Shown here in pieces: positions 1 through 7,760 of a stretch of 18,216 nt of DNA. Origin of the DNA: Byssochlamys sp. IMV 00236 (Eukaryota > Ascomycota > Eurotiomycetes > Eurotiales > Thermoascaceae). The translations under genes were made by a program, and so were the position numbers. The stretch lies in assembly GCA_001931875.2 (NCBI GenBank), contig MSJH02000472.1:1-18216 (forward strand), in the 5' to 3' direction. The stretch's first letter is position 1. The number at the start of each line of letters is the position of its first letter. The notes under the pieces were generated by a model that had not been told where the DNA came from, made no database searches, and saw nothing but the letters and a program-made list of their open reading frames with translations.

Positions 1-189
1 GGCTGTGGTATTGGTGGAACTGACTGTGGTATTGACTGTGGTATTGACTGTGGTATTGACTGTGGTATTGGTGGAATTGGCTGTGGTATTGGCTGTGGTA
101 TTGGCTGTGGTATTGACTGTGGTATTGGTGGAATTGGCTGTGGAATAGGCTGTGGTACTGGTGGGATCGGTGGAATCGGTGAAGTTGGT
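1..189. repeat. 12/9-bp tandem repeat array, open on both strands
   Basis: The array is built from 12-bp units of the type TGTGGTATTGAC or TGTGGTATTGGC, interspersed with 9-bp units such as GGAATTGGC. It becomes degenerate towards base 189. Every unit is a multiple of three, so frames stay open. On the plus strand frame 1 reads a Gly/Cys/Ile repeat (CGID, CGIG) and runs open to a stop at 274-276. On the minus strand one frame reads a Pro-rich repeat (IPQP, IPQS, IPP) and leaves the window at base 1. An acceptor-like TTTCAATTTCAG (minus strand, near 197-208) precedes the Pro-rich frame, so it could be an exon of a minus-strand gene lying mainly outside the window. I cannot tell which strand, if either, is translated. 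Confidence 0.85.
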
Positions 190-284
190 CCTGTGTCAGC
201 TGAAATTGAAATGATTTGGTACACTTTATTCAAAATAATAACTATGAATCAAATCCAAATAGTGACTACCAAATAATGAAGATG

Positions 285-315
285 AACACTACATGCACCA
301 GAAAGTAGGCTAATT
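285..315 (+). repeat. Inverted diverged copy of the segment at 1104-1134
   Basis: These 31 bases match the minus strand of 1104-1134 at 28 positions, and the three differences are all transitions. Both copies can be read to the same short peptide end, NTTCTRK-stop, with synonymous codon differences (TGC/TGT, AAG/AAA). A TTTATTCAA tract also lies upstream of each copy, at different distances. This suggests that a fragment of the neighbouring minus-strand element also exists here in opposite orientation. The frame is uncertain, because a second frame is also similar between the copies. Confidence 0.55.
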
Positions 316-582
316 CTACTAGCGTTTCCTCTGTCCACTACCTGTGATATCGTCAACAAAGCTTTTCAATGTTCGATGTCACGTTAAACTTGCTCAGGAA
401 TCAAACTATTTCCATGTTAGTTGATGTAGAATACAATTTTATAAAGCTTCTATCTTGGTTTATTTTTCTTTTCAAGAAGGAAATAAATTTATTCTAATTC
501 ATGTTTTCAATTTGATCAACAAATAACCAAGATCATTCAAGTGTAATTAAAATGAATTATTTCATGTCAAAGGATATCCTGT
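316..582. other. No gene recognised
   Basis: This AT-rich stretch lies between the inverted repeat fragment and the protease remnant. I see no convincing coding frame, tRNA or LTR boundary. A plus-strand frame of about 52 codons starts at 552, but it runs antisense to the protease remnant and has no recognisable motif. It is probably decayed or flanking mobile-element DNA. Confidence 0.4.
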
Positions 583-635
583 TAGACAGCCTTAGGGTAG
601 TGCCTAGAAGAAGCGCCCGTAGCATTAGTGTGGTA

Positions 636-818
636 TTATATGTAGAATTTAAGGGGACAGTGAAACACAATCGAATTCAGCATAAATATTTTATTGGTGT
701 ATTGTTTTAATATATTAACCAGCGCTGGGGATATGGTACTAAGTGTAGAACCAGTGTCAACAATCGCCCATGTTTTATGATTCTCTATAATTATTGGAAC
801 AATGAATGAGTATTTAAA
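636..818 (-). pseudogene. Retropepsin-like aspartic protease fragment
   Basis: The frame contains VPIIIENHKTWAIVDTGST followed by LSTIS. This is the classic retropepsin layout: a VP-x-I strand, then the catalytic DTG(S/T) triad segment, then a Ser-rich turn. It is open from TTT at 818-816 to a stop at 638-636, about 60 codons, which is shorter than the roughly 100 residues of a complete protease. A second open stretch of about 17 codons follows the stop in the same frame, so a nonsense change is likely. It has no start of its own and lies -1 relative to the upstream zinc-knuckle ORF, with a slippery motif at the overlap. Confidence 0.55.
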
Positions 819-1105
819 TCAAGTGAATGATTTGTCAAATTACAAAGGGAAGAGCTGTCCAATAACTCTTGATTTTCGCTTTCTAACAGAGGAAGGTATT
901 CTTGCATCTGAACGTCTTCTCCGTTGTTCATATCGTTTGCTGACTCGTTTACAGTGTGCATAGACCTGTGTATGTATGAGCCAGGCACAGAAGCCGAAAG
1001 ACCAGAGGAAGGAACACCAATTATGCCACGAATTGCGTGTTTATGTACAGGACACACCGCCTTGTGTGCTGGAGAGTAGGAAACCTTGTTACAGAGGTAA
1101 CACAA
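791..1105 (-). CDS. Gag-like zinc-knuckle ORF, partial
   Basis: The open frame runs from just after a TAA at 1108-1106 to the stop at 793-791, about 104 codons, and has no ATG at its beginning. It opens with CYLCNKVSYSPAHKAVCP, which resembles a retroviral-type zinc knuckle (C-x2-C, then His, then C) with altered spacing. The rest is hydrophilic and rich in Ser, Asn and Glu. It ends in an overlap with the protease frame. It is read here as the nucleocapsid end of a Gag-like protein. It is probably part of a decayed element rather than a free-standing gene. Confidence 0.45.
   Translation of the reverse strand: MCYLCNKVSYSPAHKAVCPVHKHAIRGIIGVPSSGLSASVPGSYIHRSMHTVNESANDMNNGEDVQMQEYLPLLESENQELLDSSSLCNLTNHSLDLNTHSLFQ
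812..818 (-). promoter_or_regulatory. Candidate -1 frameshift slippery heptamer
   Basis: Read on the minus strand, the heptamer is TTTAAAT, split by the zinc-knuckle frame as T TTA AAT. That is exactly the X XXY YYZ arrangement required for tandem slippage. Slipping back one base gives TTT AAA TAC and enters the protease frame, which first becomes open at this point because a TGA lies immediately upstream. The zinc-knuckle frame stops 19 bases further on, so the site sits inside the short overlap. No strong downstream stem-loop is apparent. Confidence 0.45.
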
Positions 1106-1110
1106 TTAGT

Positions 1111-1671
1111 CTATTTTCTGGTACATGTAGTGTTGGTCAATAATAAATTGAAATCTTGAATAAAAATGGACGAATAAAGGAAATCTTCAGACACTGCAGA
1201 CGCGAAGTCAATAGGCAATATACTTGCAATATTAAATCCCGTGAATCTTGTTAGCTTCAGTCTACCAGTACTATTATCCACATCAAACACACAATTCCTT
1301 AATTCGGTCATCATCATGTATACCACAGATGCAAATTGAGTAATATAGTTGGAAGTTTTGATCATTGAGTCATCTAGTTTCTGCTTGATAATATACTTTG
1401 CTTCAGCTGTTTGGCCTTTTCGAATAATCCTGTTTATAGATGAAGAACAAGTTCGATAGTCCTCTTGAATGTGTGCATCATCGCTAGCAGTGATTTTCGC
1501 AAAGGGATTTTGACCCATACAAGTATCAGCAAGTGCAGGGTTACCAAGAAGATTCTTCACAACATGGTCAAAGTTCACACCAACAAAGTCAACCCATAAT
1601 GCTACATTCCTTTTTGGTAAGTTTTTTTTCTTTTCCAAATAGTCCTTTATATTCTCTGGAGCACCTTTTGC
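1111..1671 (-). CDS. Unrecognised ORF upstream of zinc knuckle
   Basis: The frame is open from after a TAA at 1674-1672 to a TAG at 1113-1111. There is no ATG at the start, and the first in-frame Met (in MGQNPF) lies well inside, so it may be an exon or a 5'-broken gene. The protein is mixed alpha-helical in appearance (for example FASVVYMMMTELRNCVF). It has no catalytic motif and no zinc finger that I can identify. By position it could be the capsid part of a Gag-like protein or a separate ORF of a multicopy repeat, but its sequence does not look like a standard Gag. The function is unknown. Confidence 0.4.
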   Translation of the reverse strand, partial: AKGAPENIKDYLEKKKNLPKRNVALWVDFVGVNFDHVVKNLLGNPALADTCMGQNPFAKITASDDAHIQEDYRTCSSSINRIIRKGQTAEAKYIIKQKLDDSMIKTSNYITQFASVVYMMMTELRNCVFDVDNSTGRLKLTRFTGFNIASILPIDFASAVSEDFLYSSIFIQDFNLLLTNTTCTRK

Positions 1672-1873
1672 TTACTTTTTAGCATTTAACAGTTTTGATC
1701 AAGTCTTTCCAGAGATGATATGTTTGCAATACAAGGGTTAATCTTAAAATAAGATGATAGTTTAAAGAATTTCTGGTGAATTGTATGTATTTCTTTATTG
1801 TTTTTGGGCCGTCGTTGTATTTAGGTTTGTGATAGAATCAGACAATGTGAAAGTGCGATGAGACTGTGTATAT

Positions 1874-1890
1874 CTTTATTCGGAATAAAG
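1874..1890. repeat. Short perfect palindrome upstream of STK19-like gene
   Basis: CTTTATTC and GAATAAAG form 8-bp arms around a single G, about 100 bp upstream of the STK19-like start. The adjoining purine-rich tract (AAAGAAAAAGAGAGA) is roughly complementary to the pyrimidine tract at 1963-1980 just before the ATG, so the spacer has some larger inverted-repeat character. Its function is unknown. Confidence 0.4.
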
Positions 1891-1985
1891 AAAAAGAGAG
1901 ACCTATTTCTCTAAGCACATCGCAGTTTTAAACATTCAATATCGACTACGCATAAAAAATATCTCTCTTTTTCTTCTTTATAAAA

Positions 1986-3087
1986 ATGAATAGAAAACGA
2001 ATTGATCTTGAACAAAAACTATATAGAACACAACAAACCATTCATAAACCTGATGTTTATGGAATAGAAAGGCGTAAAGTAAACAAGATCAAGAATGAAT
2101 TGATAAACAGTCATAATAATAAAGATGATGATGACGACTTTGATAATGACATTGTCGCTACACAAATCGAATCTGACAGTATAAATGCAGCCAACTATTT
2201 GATTCGATTGAACAATACGGGGATACCTATTTGTTTTCTACATCAAATTTACAGCATATTACCTAATCCGACCATGATTGATAATGAATTGGTATGAATA
2301 CGAGAGAGAGATCAATATTTTATAATAAATATTGTATATAGCAAGAAGCTATTCTATCAGGAAAATGGAGAAAGTTTCATATTATTGGTTCAGTAGAAGA
2401 TGAATATGTGATGATGAAAGTACAAGATTATTGCAAGATGATTGAGAAAATAAAAAGTGAAGAGAAGGATGTGATCGGTATGCATAGATGATTACTATAA
2501 ATAGATATCTTTATGAATATATATAAAAATAGCCAAGTATATGTCAATAATACAAGATGAGCGATATTTTAACCAAGTGACAATATCCACGCATGATTTG
2601 AATGACTTTGGTTTGAATGATTTAGGAATCAAGTATATATAAATTAATACACATCTGTGTATATTTTTAATATATTTATATAGAGAGTTGGTGAACAATG
2701 GATTATTAATACCTCATTTACAAGTGAATCTATATTGGTTCTCAATAAGAAAACAGGGATACTTTATGTCCAATATAACACATGGTAGAACAGAAATATT
2801 GAGAATGATATCGAAAAGACCAACAAAAGATATAATGGAAACTGTAAATATAATACATTCATTAACTTTTTATTTATTTTCTCTCTTTTTTTGTTAGTTG
2901 TTGAAAGCAAAAAAGTTGCATAAAACCATATTAAACATGGACTTTCTGATACATGATTTAGTTGGAAGTGGAAGAGTCGAAAGGTTGAGGATTACATAAA
3001 TTTACAATGATAATAACATAAAATAGATATTCAATAGGTACAATGGGTAACATGTTGAAGATGACAAGTAAAGGACGATTGCTATAA
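1986..3087 (+). CDS. STK19-family winged-helix protein
   Basis: Inferred exons are 1986-2291, 2342-2477, 2533-2632, 2684-2843, 2898-2983 and 3027-3087, giving 282 residues with five introns of 43 to 55 nt. The pattern is that of the Stk19 family: an N-terminal charged region with an Asp run, then a helix-rich core, then G-L-L-I-P-H-L, then Y-W-F-S-I-R-x-x-G-Y-F, then a DFLIHDLVGSGRVE segment near the C terminus. STK19 was first described as a kinase but is now regarded as a winged-helix DNA-binding protein acting in transcription-coupled repair, and no kinase motifs are present here. TATAAAA abuts the ATG. The last intron is least certain: its donor is GTTGAG, and only the acceptor at 3026 keeps the frame through the final TMGNMLKMTSKGRLL. 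The gene is convergent with the next one and the stops overlap by a few bases. Confidence 0.8.
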
Positions 3088-3501
3088 TTGATATCTTAAT
3101 TGACTTTGCTTACCCCAAATAAACTGATCATTTCTTTTATGTAAGCACTTGGGAAATGCTACTGCACAATTGGATTTATTAGCTGCTGCTATTATCCTAA
3201 GTTGATTTGGATTTGATCGTTTATTCCTTATATAACTGTGAGTTGAATAAATGATTGGACATGCATCATCACTCGTCGTTCGATGTTCTATCCATTGTTG
3301 TTGTTTATAACCATTTACTGATAACTTGACTGGTTTGGATAATGATACTGTTGATGATGTAGTAGTAGTAGCTGTTGTTGTAGTAGTAGTGTCAGTCTTT
3401 GATAGAGTGTTCTTTTTCTTTATCAATTTATGTAACGATTTAAGCGAGATTCTACTTTTATTATCATTTAAAAGTGGATTATTTATAAAAAACAACCTCA
3501 T
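3082..3501 (-). CDS. Thr-rich hypothetical protein
   Basis: This is an intronless ORF of 139 residues that I do not recognise. The N terminus is basic (LKSLHKLIKKKNTLSK). A low-complexity Thr tract encoded by repeated ACT/ACA triplets follows (plus-strand 3354-3395). The C-terminal half is basic and ends in LHKRNDQFIWGKQSQLRYQL, which looks like a conserved-type tail and is the best argument that the gene is real. The upstream minus-strand sequence is a pyrimidine run (plus strand AAGAAAAGAAAAGAAAAG, around 3513-3530), typical of fungal promoters. Its stop codon overlaps the end of the STK19-like gene. A spurious ORF driven by the triplet repeat cannot be excluded. Confidence 0.45.
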   Translation of the reverse strand: MRLFFINNPLLNDNKSRISLKSLHKLIKKKNTLSKTDTTTTTTATTTTSSTVSLSKPVKLSVNGYKQQQWIEHRTTSDDACPIIYSTHSYIRNKRSNPNQLRIIAAANKSNCAVAFPKCLHKRNDQFIWGKQSQLRYQL

Positions 3502-3676
3502 TTGTGTTTTAAAGAAGAAAAGAAAAGAAAAGAAAGGTTATGTGCTTTTTATAGAAATAAACTTGTTTGTTTATAAATTGACATGTCTTTAAAAATTTTC
3601 TCGAGGTCCTACATATATAAAAAAACAAGGTTCAGGAGAAATGCATATTAATTTGTAACATCTTATTACCTTACTC

Positions 3677-4837
3677 CTACGATTCTCCATACTGAACCAT
3701 CATTGACATCACTTCATATATCAAATCTGCCGCCAAGAATGTAGTTAATTGTGCCTGTGTATCATACGCTGGTGACACTTCTACAATATCCAATCCAACA
3801 ATATTATATCCACTCAATCCTCGAAGGATATATTTCATCTCTCTACTCAAGAATCCTCCTGTCTCGGGTGTTCCTGTGGCAGGTGCCATCGATGGATCAA
3901 TCACATCAATATCAATCGAGACATACACTGGCATTTCTTTATCGTTTCCTAGAATCTGCTTCATGCGCTCGACAATACCTTCAACACCCAGCGTGAAAAT
4001 ATCATTTGCCTTGATCATTTGAAACCCAAGTGCCTGGTCACGTGCTATATCATCCTTATCATATAACGTCGAACGAATGCCAACATGCATCGATGTTCCA
4101 TTTGTAGTGAGCCCTTCCTTGGCAGCGTGGTACAGAGGATTACCATGATTAAACTTGCTTTGCCTTGCCTTGACATTATAGATCTCGGGTGCCCATGTGT
4201 CTAGGTGAGAGTCGAAATGAATGACCGCGATTGGACGCTCGTGAACCTGTCGCATGGCTCTCAAGACAGGCAACAAGATCGTATGGTCTCCTCCTAGAGT
4301 AACCAAGCGAGGAATGGGCGTACGCATATTGGATGGACGCGTGAGGACGTACTTTGTATAGGCTTCTATTTGTGATATCGCATGTTCACTGTCAAACGGT
4401 TCAAACGGAATATCTCCGCAATCAACAGCTTTAGCCCATGACTGAAACGGATGAACATGCAGTTCATTATTGTACCCCTATAAAAAACATTTTTTAATTA
4501 TTCTTGCCCTCCCGTTTTCCTTTGGCTTTACCTTGATCCTTTTTGATCCCTCTCGAATCCCTGATGGACCAAATCGAGCGCCTGTTCTAAAAGTGACTCC
4601 TATGTCATAAGGCGCACCCACAATGGCTATATCATAATCCTCATTTGAACCTTCTTCCCAACATGAAACATGAGGTAAATGAGCAAATGTGGAAATGCCT
4701 GCAAAGGAAGGTACATATCCATCCCTTTCAAGTACAGGCCGTAATGCAAAGATCTCGTGCGCGTTTAAAGGCACCTGTCCAAGTTGACCAAGGCATCCAC
4801 TAGCCATCAATGACAATAGCCATAGCTTAGTATTCAT
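3677..4837 (-). CDS. Secreted agmatinase-like ureohydrolase
   Basis: Exons are 4837-4532 and 4477-3677 with one phase-0 intron (54 nt), giving 368 residues. This is an arginase/agmatinase-superfamily enzyme, which hydrolyses a guanidino compound to urea plus an amine using two Mn ions. The metal motifs are complete: GGDH (His167), DSHLD (Asp191, His193, Asp195) and SIDIDVIDP (Asp291, Asp293), followed by the signature MAPATGTPE. The N terminus MNTKLWLLSLMASGCLGQ is a clear signal peptide, so the protein probably enters the secretory pathway, unlike cytosolic arginase. DSHLDTW and GYNNELHVHPFQSW resemble fungal agmatinases more than arginases, but the true substrate (agmatine, guanidinobutyrate or another) cannot be read from sequence. 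It is transcribed divergently from Hrd3. Confidence 0.88.
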
Positions 4838-5122
4838 ATTAGATAGAAAAAAGAATACACGATTGTGAAATAAGAAGGGAGGGCTTCTTTTATCTATCTG
4901 TTATTTTCACACACCTAATATGTCAATGGGGATTTCACAAAACAGTAATCACGGTCAAGTATTTCATTGCCCGACATATAAATTAAACATCAGCCAATCA
5001 CAATCAACAAACGCATTTCTTACACTTTTTATTTATTAATGGTTCGACTAGGTCGAAAACACATTATACGTAAGAAAAAACAAAAAAGAAAGAAACAAAC
5101 AATAAATCGTTCTCATATTTGA
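4838..5122. promoter_or_regulatory. Divergent promoter, agmatinase / Hrd3
   Basis: This 285-bp spacer lies between two divergent start codons. It holds a CCAAT motif (CCAATCA, 4994-5000) and a TATA-like TATAAAT (4977-4983), both oriented suitably for Hrd3. It also has a 15-bp palindrome at 5043-5057 and a purine-rich A/AAG tract at about 5070-5102 immediately before the Hrd3 start. No matching TATA was recognised on the agmatinase side. Confidence 0.5.
5043..5057. promoter_or_regulatory. Palindrome TTCGAC-TAG-GTCGAA
   Basis: Perfect 6-bp arms surround a 3-bp centre, 66 bp upstream of the Hrd3 start codon. It is symmetrical, as expected for a dimeric DNA-binding factor. It does not match the unfolded-protein-response element that I know from yeast or animals, nor a standard heat-shock element. 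It is only a candidate regulatory site. Confidence 0.3.
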
Positions 5123-7441
5123 ATGCACATAGCTTTATTTACATTATGCTGCAGCTGTCTTATCGTGAATACTTTGGCTAATCAAGTAAGCTAAAGAGTT
5201 TATTGACTGCATATAGATTAATGGGTACAATAATAGATTGTAGTAACTTCAGTAGAAAAGAATACAGACAATAATGGTATACTAAACAACATGTGGAAGT
5301 AGCCTTGGAGCTTATACTTTTTAATACATAGGTCAGCAGCTATACAATCTAGCTATAGAGCAACTTCAAGAAATAGAAAAGAGACATAGTCATACCCAAA
5401 CATACAATAATAAACCTACAGGATATCTTCAGTATCTGTTCTCTCTGTTCGAGCAGACAACAGAAATTACAACGACAACATTTAACAAGGAGAGTCACCA
5501 AGACAGTAGAGTGAGCAAAGAATATCATGATGCCATCACCCTTTTGCAAGAAGCAGCAACCACATTTCAAAACAATGACGCTTTACTTCTTTTGGCCGAG
5601 CTAAACTTTGTAAAGAAGGAAAAAAAAAAAAATAGACATGACTCATTTACATTTTATCCTAGTTTTCAAAATACGCGCACCCAAGAAACTATCAGCAAGC
5701 ATTTAGATACTATAACGAATTAGCCGGCAAGGGTAACGCAACTGCGCAATATATGTTGGGATTCATGCACACAACAGGCATTGGAGTGCAACAAAAGGAT
5801 GAAGCAAAGGGATCGATTTATTATACCTTTGCAGCTGAAGGAGGAGACACGCTAGCCGAGATGACACTGGGCTATAGGCACCTGTATGGTATTCATACTG
5901 ACGAAAGTTGTGAGGACTCCCTTCGCTATTATAGAAACGTAGCAGAGAAAGCAATTCGCCATTATCTCTCAGGACCACCCTTAGGCCGTCATTTGCCATT
6001 CGCCAAGGTACGCTTACCAGATGAACAGGGCGGTATATATGGATTCACGGCCAGTCCGATAGCAGACAAAAAACGAGCTCAGCGATCAGAGACAAACATG
6101 AAGGAACTGATGCAGTACTGGAAATATCTCGCTGAGAGTGAAGACGATAAAGAGGCATTGGTAAAGATATAAACATATAAATGGGATGATTACTAAAGGC
6201 TTCAATTAGTTGATGCTGGGCAAAGTGTATTATTTTGGCACTCGGGATATTCCGAGGGATTATACGGAAGCCATAAAGTATTTTAAGCAAATCGCTGATA
6301 AAAAGCTTTTGACGTCAGCCAACAGAAAGAAAGAGGAGAGCAAAATTCTGGGTCAAGCTGCAGGATACCTGGGCCTGATGCATTGGCGTGGTGAAGGCGT
6401 CCCTGCGAGTGTGAAGCATGCTTATGAATGGTTCAAATTTGGCCTTACGTTTGATGACCCAGCATCTCAGAATGCTATCGGGCTCATGTATAAGAACGGT
6501 ATCGGTATCGATAAAGATCAGCGTTATGCACTGCATTACTTTAAAGCAGCTGCTAGTCAGAATCATCCAGATGCCATGGTCAATTTAGCCCTTGAGTATG
6601 CTCAAGACGATATAACTCTGCCGACAGCCATTGACTTACTCACCAAGGCTGCAGAAAAGGAGCATCTGCTCGCGTACTGGTACCTCGGTCAATTAAATGA
6701 TCAAGGTTATAGTTCAAGTCGTTCATGCCGTGTCGCAGTACATGTAAGTTTTAGAATAAAAGTATTGTGTACATTGCTTCTAAACCAAGAACAATATAGT
6801 ACTATAAGGCAATCTCTGAAATAGGCGATTGGCTACATCCAACAGTAGAGCAAGGCTACAGCGCCTATAAACAAGGGGATCATGAAAGTGCATTACTTTT
6901 TTATACTTTGGCAGCAGAGAGAGGCTATGAAGTTTCGCAGTCTAATGTTGCTTACCTTTTAGATCCTGGTAAGAAGAAAGAAAAGGACAAACCTACACAA
7001 TTCTTTTCTAACGAGAATATAACAGATAAAAGAGTCTGGGACTTTAGATCCTTGTTCACAAAGCAAGAGAAACCAAGAGACATTGAAGGAGAACGCACAG
7101 CATTTACATATTGGTCAAGAGCCGCTCATCAAAGCAACATAGATGCTCGTGTCAAAATGTGTGATTATTATTACAAGGGCATTGGCACAAAGGCAGATCC
7201 CGAAAAAGCAGCAGCCTGTTATCGCAATGCTGCAGAAAATGGTCGTTCGTCTTTAGCTTATTGGAACCTTGGGTGGATGTATGAAAATGGTATTGGCGTA
7301 AAACAGGATTTCCCTTTAGCAAAGAGAGCCTATGACAATGCATTAGCAACTTGGCCAGATGCGTATTTACCTGTTAAACTTTCTTTGCTGTCATGCTTGA
7401 GAAAATGGTGGTGGCATAGAATGACAAGTAAAGATCAATAA
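5123..7441 (+). CDS. HRD3: Hrd3/SEL1L, ERAD ubiquitin-ligase adaptor
   Basis: Exons are 5123-5185, 5331-5609, 5663-6160, 6210-6743 and 6800-7441, giving 671 residues. Hrd3/SEL1L is the ER-luminal partner of the Hrd1 ubiquitin ligase and recruits misfolded glycoproteins for degradation. The N terminus MHIALFTLCCSCLIVNTLA is a signal peptide encoded by its own exon, joined in phase 0 across a 145-nt intron. Sel1 repeats follow through most of the protein, such as A-x-Y-M-L-G-F-M-x-x-T-G-I-G and AIGLMYKNGIGIDKDQRYAL. Family-specific stretches include KYAHPRNYQQAFRYYNELA and YYTFAAEGGDTLAEMTLGYR. The model is shorter than typical Hrd3. It stops shortly after AYLPVKLSLLSCLRKWWWH, before the C-terminal transmembrane helix that the family normally has. 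A downstream hydrophobic exon (7518-7576) is possible but weak. Confidence 0.88.
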
Positions 7442-7760
7442 GAGAAAATGGTACTGGATATTCCTTTTTTTTTTTAAAAAAAAAAAAGCTATAACTAAAT
7501 AAACAACGTGTATCAAGTGCTATTAACTTTCTTTGTCCCTTTGAGAGTATGCTTGCGTATTTACAATAAAGAGTAAATGACCAAACTTCTCCTTTTATCC
7601 TTGCACTACCATGATACGAGCAAGAGACTCTAAGCTATCTTGTGTTTTTCAATTCTCTGGTAGGCTTAAGCGTAGTTGAGATCAAAGATCTCTTGAACAA
7701 AAGAAGAGTCATTGAGTATAGATTCCTTCCACCCCCTCCGTTTAAGCGGATCTATAGCAT
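7442..7760. other. Spacer downstream of Hrd3
   Basis: This spacer holds a T11-A12 homopolymer junction (7465-7487), an AATAAA polyadenylation-like signal (7565-7570) and a short palindrome GAGATC-AAA-GATCTC (7678-7692). The plus-strand frame from 7675 is open for about 30 codons and includes LPPPPFKRIYS, which may be the 5' edge of the kinase relic that follows. There is no intact gene. Confidence 0.45.

Larger units (their letters stand above)
583..1680 (-). mobile_element. LTR-retrotransposon-like remnant (zinc knuckle plus retropepsin)
   Basis: Three minus-strand frames follow one another: an unrecognised ORF (about 1671-1111), a zinc-knuckle ORF (1105-791) and a retropepsin-like frame (818-636). 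A CCHC-like finger followed by a DTG protease is the usual order at the Gag/Pol junction of retrotransposons. Reverse transcriptase, RNase H and integrase are not visible, and no LTR pair was found. A stop within the protease-like region and the inverted fragment at 285-315 indicate decay or rearrangement. The call rests on motif order only; the element family is not assigned. Confidence 0.5.

Noticed and set aside
1..189. Repeat array as a possible CRISPR
   Set aside because: Units are contiguous 9 to 12-bp codon-phased repeats without unique spacers, and the genome is eukaryotic.
552..710. Plus-strand 52-codon ORF
   Set aside because: It is antisense to the protease remnant, which has a recognisable motif; the plus-strand reading has none.
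1440..1460. GTTCGATAGTCC as a tRNA B box
   Set aside because: Spacing to any A box and stem pairing are absent, and it lies inside an open frame.
1986..3087. Calling the STK19-like protein a Ser/Thr kinase
   Set aside because: No glycine loop, HRD or DFG motifs are present; the family is now viewed as DNA-binding and not catalytic.
5040..5123. ATG at 5040 with a short basic peptide or as the first Hrd3 exon
   Set aside because: The start at 5123 gives a real signal peptide and splices in phase; the 5040 reading is Lys/Arg-rich leader and stops before 5123.
7152..7349. Antisense ORFs inside Hrd3 exons
   Set aside because: They are shadows of Sel1-repeat coding sequence, with no motif or promoter of their own.
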